Below are positions 6,600 to 7,902 of a stretch of DNA of 7,902 bases, piece after piece. Position 1 is the first letter of the stretch. The number at the start of each line of letters is the position of its first letter. The notes under the pieces are model-generated. The model was not told the origin of the DNA. It saw only the letters and a program-made list of their open reading frames with translations, and searched no databases. A program made the position numbers and the translations under genes. The DNA comes from Accumulibacter sp. (GTDB taxonomy: Bacteria; Pseudomonadota; Gammaproteobacteria; Burkholderiales; Rhodocyclaceae), in the NCBI GenBank assembly GCA_031276375.1, contig JAISNE010000336.1, positions 1 to 7,902 on the forward strand, in the 5' to 3' direction.

Positions 6600-7902
6600 G
6601 ACAGATCGATCCTCCCGAACGCGCTTTGCGCGGCAAACAGATCCAGGCGCATGCCGTCCCACAGGCCGGCCGCCGCGGAAAGCGCCATGCCGAGCACCGG
6701 CAGCGGCGTTTCGCGCGCCAGCGGCAAGCCGGAGCCGTGCTCGTCTTCGTCGGCCCGCCACCACCCGCGCCCCTCCCGGTCCCTGACGACGCGGCCCGGC
6801 GGCAGGACGAGCGGGCATTCCAGGCCCCAGGGCGCGCCGTTCCAGAAGGGCGCGCAGGCGGCCAGCGGATCGGGCGAGGCCGCCACCGCCCGCCACGCCC
6901 GCCGTTCCCCGATCGGCGAACGGTCGACGATCAGCGCGCGCAGCGGCGCGGGCGAAGGATAGAAGGCCAGCGCCGCCTCGAACTGCTCGCCGGCGGCGAA
7001 GGATTGCGCGCGCTTGCCCGCCGACGCGGGATGGAAATCGAGCAGCAGGGCGTGGGCGCATGGCCCGGGGTGGAGATTCATCAGCCAGGTGGCGTGACTG
7101 ACGAGACCGTCGCGGCGCGTCTGTATCCGCTCGCCCAGCGCCTCCCACGCGCTGTGCACGACCAGCGCCTCCGGATCGCCAAGGACGTGTTCGCGCGTCT
7201 CGGACGTCGACACCTGCCGCCGGATTTCCGGGTCATCCGGCCTGGCGCGCCATGCCTTTATCAGCAGCACGAGCTTGCCCAATTCGCGGATGACCGCTTC
7301 CGGACGTTCCTCGTTGCGCAAGGCGAACAGGCGGGCCGGCAGCTCATCGACGCGCGAGGCGAGCGCCGCCGCCTTCTGGTCGACCAGGCGCGCGGCAATG
7401 CGGCGGCAGCGCTCGGAAGCGTTGTCGATGAACGCCGCCAATCCCAGGCGCAACTGGTCGGTGATCCATTGTTCGAGTTCCTCCAGTGCGGCGGCGATGG
7501 CCGCGCGCGTATTCTCCGCCCGCTGCTTCCGGGCCGTCTCCCGCCGCGCCGCGGCGCCCGGGTCTTCCACCACGGCGGCCTCCGCGCCGGACGGCGCCTG
7601 GAGCGCGGCGGCGATGCTTTTCTCTTCATGCGCGGTGGAAGACGCGGCGCCTGTACCACCTACGGCGCTTGTTCCGCCCCCGCCCTTGCGCCGCCGGCCA
7701 AGCCAATCCGTGACCCACTCCGGCGCCTGCGCGGGCAGGAAGAGATCGGCGTTGGCGGCGCCCATCCACATCAGCGCCAGCGTGTGCTTGCACGGAAACT
7801 TGCGCGACGGGCAGGTGCACTTGTACGCGCTGTCGGAGGCGTCGGCGACGACGCGATAAGGATTCGTCCCCGAGCCTTGGCATTCGCCCCAGTAAAGCTC
7901 GC
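6596..7902 (-). CDS. SWIM zinc-finger protein (YehQ-like), 5' end beyond the window
   Basis: The frame is open from the right edge to a TGA at 6598-6596, giving 434 visible residues; the true start lies outside the window. Near the visible N-terminus is a complete SWIM zinc finger, CTCPSRKFPCKH (visible residues 28-39, DNA 7819-7784), matching CxCx(n)CxH with n=6 and followed by the typical helix TLALMWM. The preceding residues ELYWGE and YRVVAD fit the beta strands that open SWIM domains. A Gly/Ser/Ala/Arg-rich linker (about 65-110) follows, then a helical region with ALEELEQWITDQLRLGLAA and a Cys/Arg-rich helix, then a C-terminal mixed region with many Trp and Pro. SWIM fingers bind zinc and are thought to contact DNA or proteins. 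E. coli yehQ, close to yehLMP, is also annotated with a SWIM domain, as I recall. The stop overlaps the DUF5691 start by 4 bp, so the two proteins are probably made together. An internal ATG at 7771 would remove the zinc finger and is not the true start. Confidence 0.88.
   Translation of the reverse strand, partial: ELYWGECQGSGTNPYRVVADASDSAYKCTCPSRKFPCKHTLALMWMGAANADLFLPAQAPEWVTDWLGRRRKGGGGTSAVGGTGAASSTAHEEKSIAAALQAPSGAEAAVVEDPGAAARRETARKQRAENTRAAIAAALEELEQWITDQLRLGLAAFIDNASERCRRIAARLVDQKAAALASRVDELPARLFALRNEERPEAVIRELGKLVLLIKAWRARPDDPEIRRQVSTSETREHVLGDPEALVVHSAWEALGERIQTRRDGLVSHATWLMNLHPGPCAHALLLDFHPASAGKRAQSFAAGEQFEAALAFYPSPAPLRALIVDRSPIGERRAWRAVAASPDPLAACAPFWNGAPWGLECPLVLPPGRVVRDREGRGWWRADEDEHGSGLPLARETPLPVLGMALSAAAGLWDGMRLDLFAAQSAFGRIDLS
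7784..7819 (-). other. SWIM zinc-finger coding segment (CxCx6CxH)
   Basis: The codons TGC-ACC-TGC ... TGC-AAG-CAC on the minus strand encode the four zinc ligands Cys28, Cys30, Cys37 and His39 of the visible protein. All four are intact, which supports the reading frame extending to the window edge. Confidence 0.85.

Noticed and set aside
5292..6962. A 556-codon plus-strand open frame antisense to the DUF5691 and SWIM genes.
   Set aside because: Same compositional artefact; no motif, and it crosses the ATGA junction of two convincing minus-strand genes.
6600..7148. An upstream extension of the DUF5691 reading frame to an ATG at 7148.
   Set aside because: This part overlaps the SWIM gene by about 550 bp and reads as Arg/Gly/Ala-rich shadow. 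The ATG at 6599 has a good GGGAGG and an ATGA overlap, so it is the chosen start.
6596..7771. Starting the SWIM protein at the internal ATG at 7771.
   Set aside because: The frame continues upstream to the window edge and encodes a complete CxCx6CxH zinc finger that this start would discard.
1..7902. CRISPR arrays, tRNA or rRNA genes, and insertion-sequence ends.
   Set aside because: I saw no regularly spaced direct repeats, no tRNA-like cloverleaf, no rRNA motifs and no transposase. The short inverted repeats at 407-502 do not flank a transposase.

Overview
The window is GC-rich DNA with all recognisable genes on the minus strand. Long accidental open frames on the opposite strand, typical of a genome rich in GC at third codon positions, add to the impression of a proteobacterium, possibly a beta- or gammaproteobacterium. 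That assignment is an inference; no rRNA or marker gene is present to settle it.

Transcription runs from right to left. The right-hand 7.4 kb (about 524 to 7902) is one compact operon of five genes: (1) a SWIM zinc-finger protein whose N-terminus lies beyond the window (6596-7902); (2) a DUF5691-type helical-repeat protein (5127-6599); (3) a MoxR-type AAA+ ATPase (4020-5099); (4) a large DUF5682 protein (1719-4016); (5) a von Willebrand factor A (vWA) protein with an intact metal-ion-dependent adhesion site (524-1726). Genes 1 and 2 overlap by 4 bp (ATGA). Genes 3 and 4 are 3 bp apart, and genes 4 and 5 overlap by 8 bp. The widest gap, 27 bp, separates the SWIM/DUF5691 pair from the MoxR/DUF5682/vWA triplet, so the operon looks like two tightly coupled sub-blocks.

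The MoxR-DUF5682-vWA triplet has the composition and order of the uncharacterised Escherichia coli genes yehL-yehM-yehP, and the SWIM protein recalls yehQ (family recall, not a search). MoxR ATPases paired with vWA proteins (RavA-ViaA, CbbQ-CbbO, NorQ-NorD) act as chaperone-like machines that remodel or activate a client. Here DUF5682 is the obvious client or enzyme. Its N-terminal HHGPGS, EGP and GAWH motifs resemble the layout of the TraB/TIKI/EreA-like superfamily. DUF5691 may act as a helical scaffold and SWIM as a zinc-dependent nucleic-acid or protein binder. The biological role of the system is not established, and this is the most interesting content of the window.

The left part holds a 341-bp stretch (183-523) without a confident gene. 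It contains a palindrome-rich GC-rich segment, a candidate terminator for the operon, and a good -10 box. The last minus-strand gene (1-182) runs off the window and is the start of an AAA-ATPase-like (PF09820-type) protein. It looks unrelated to the operon.
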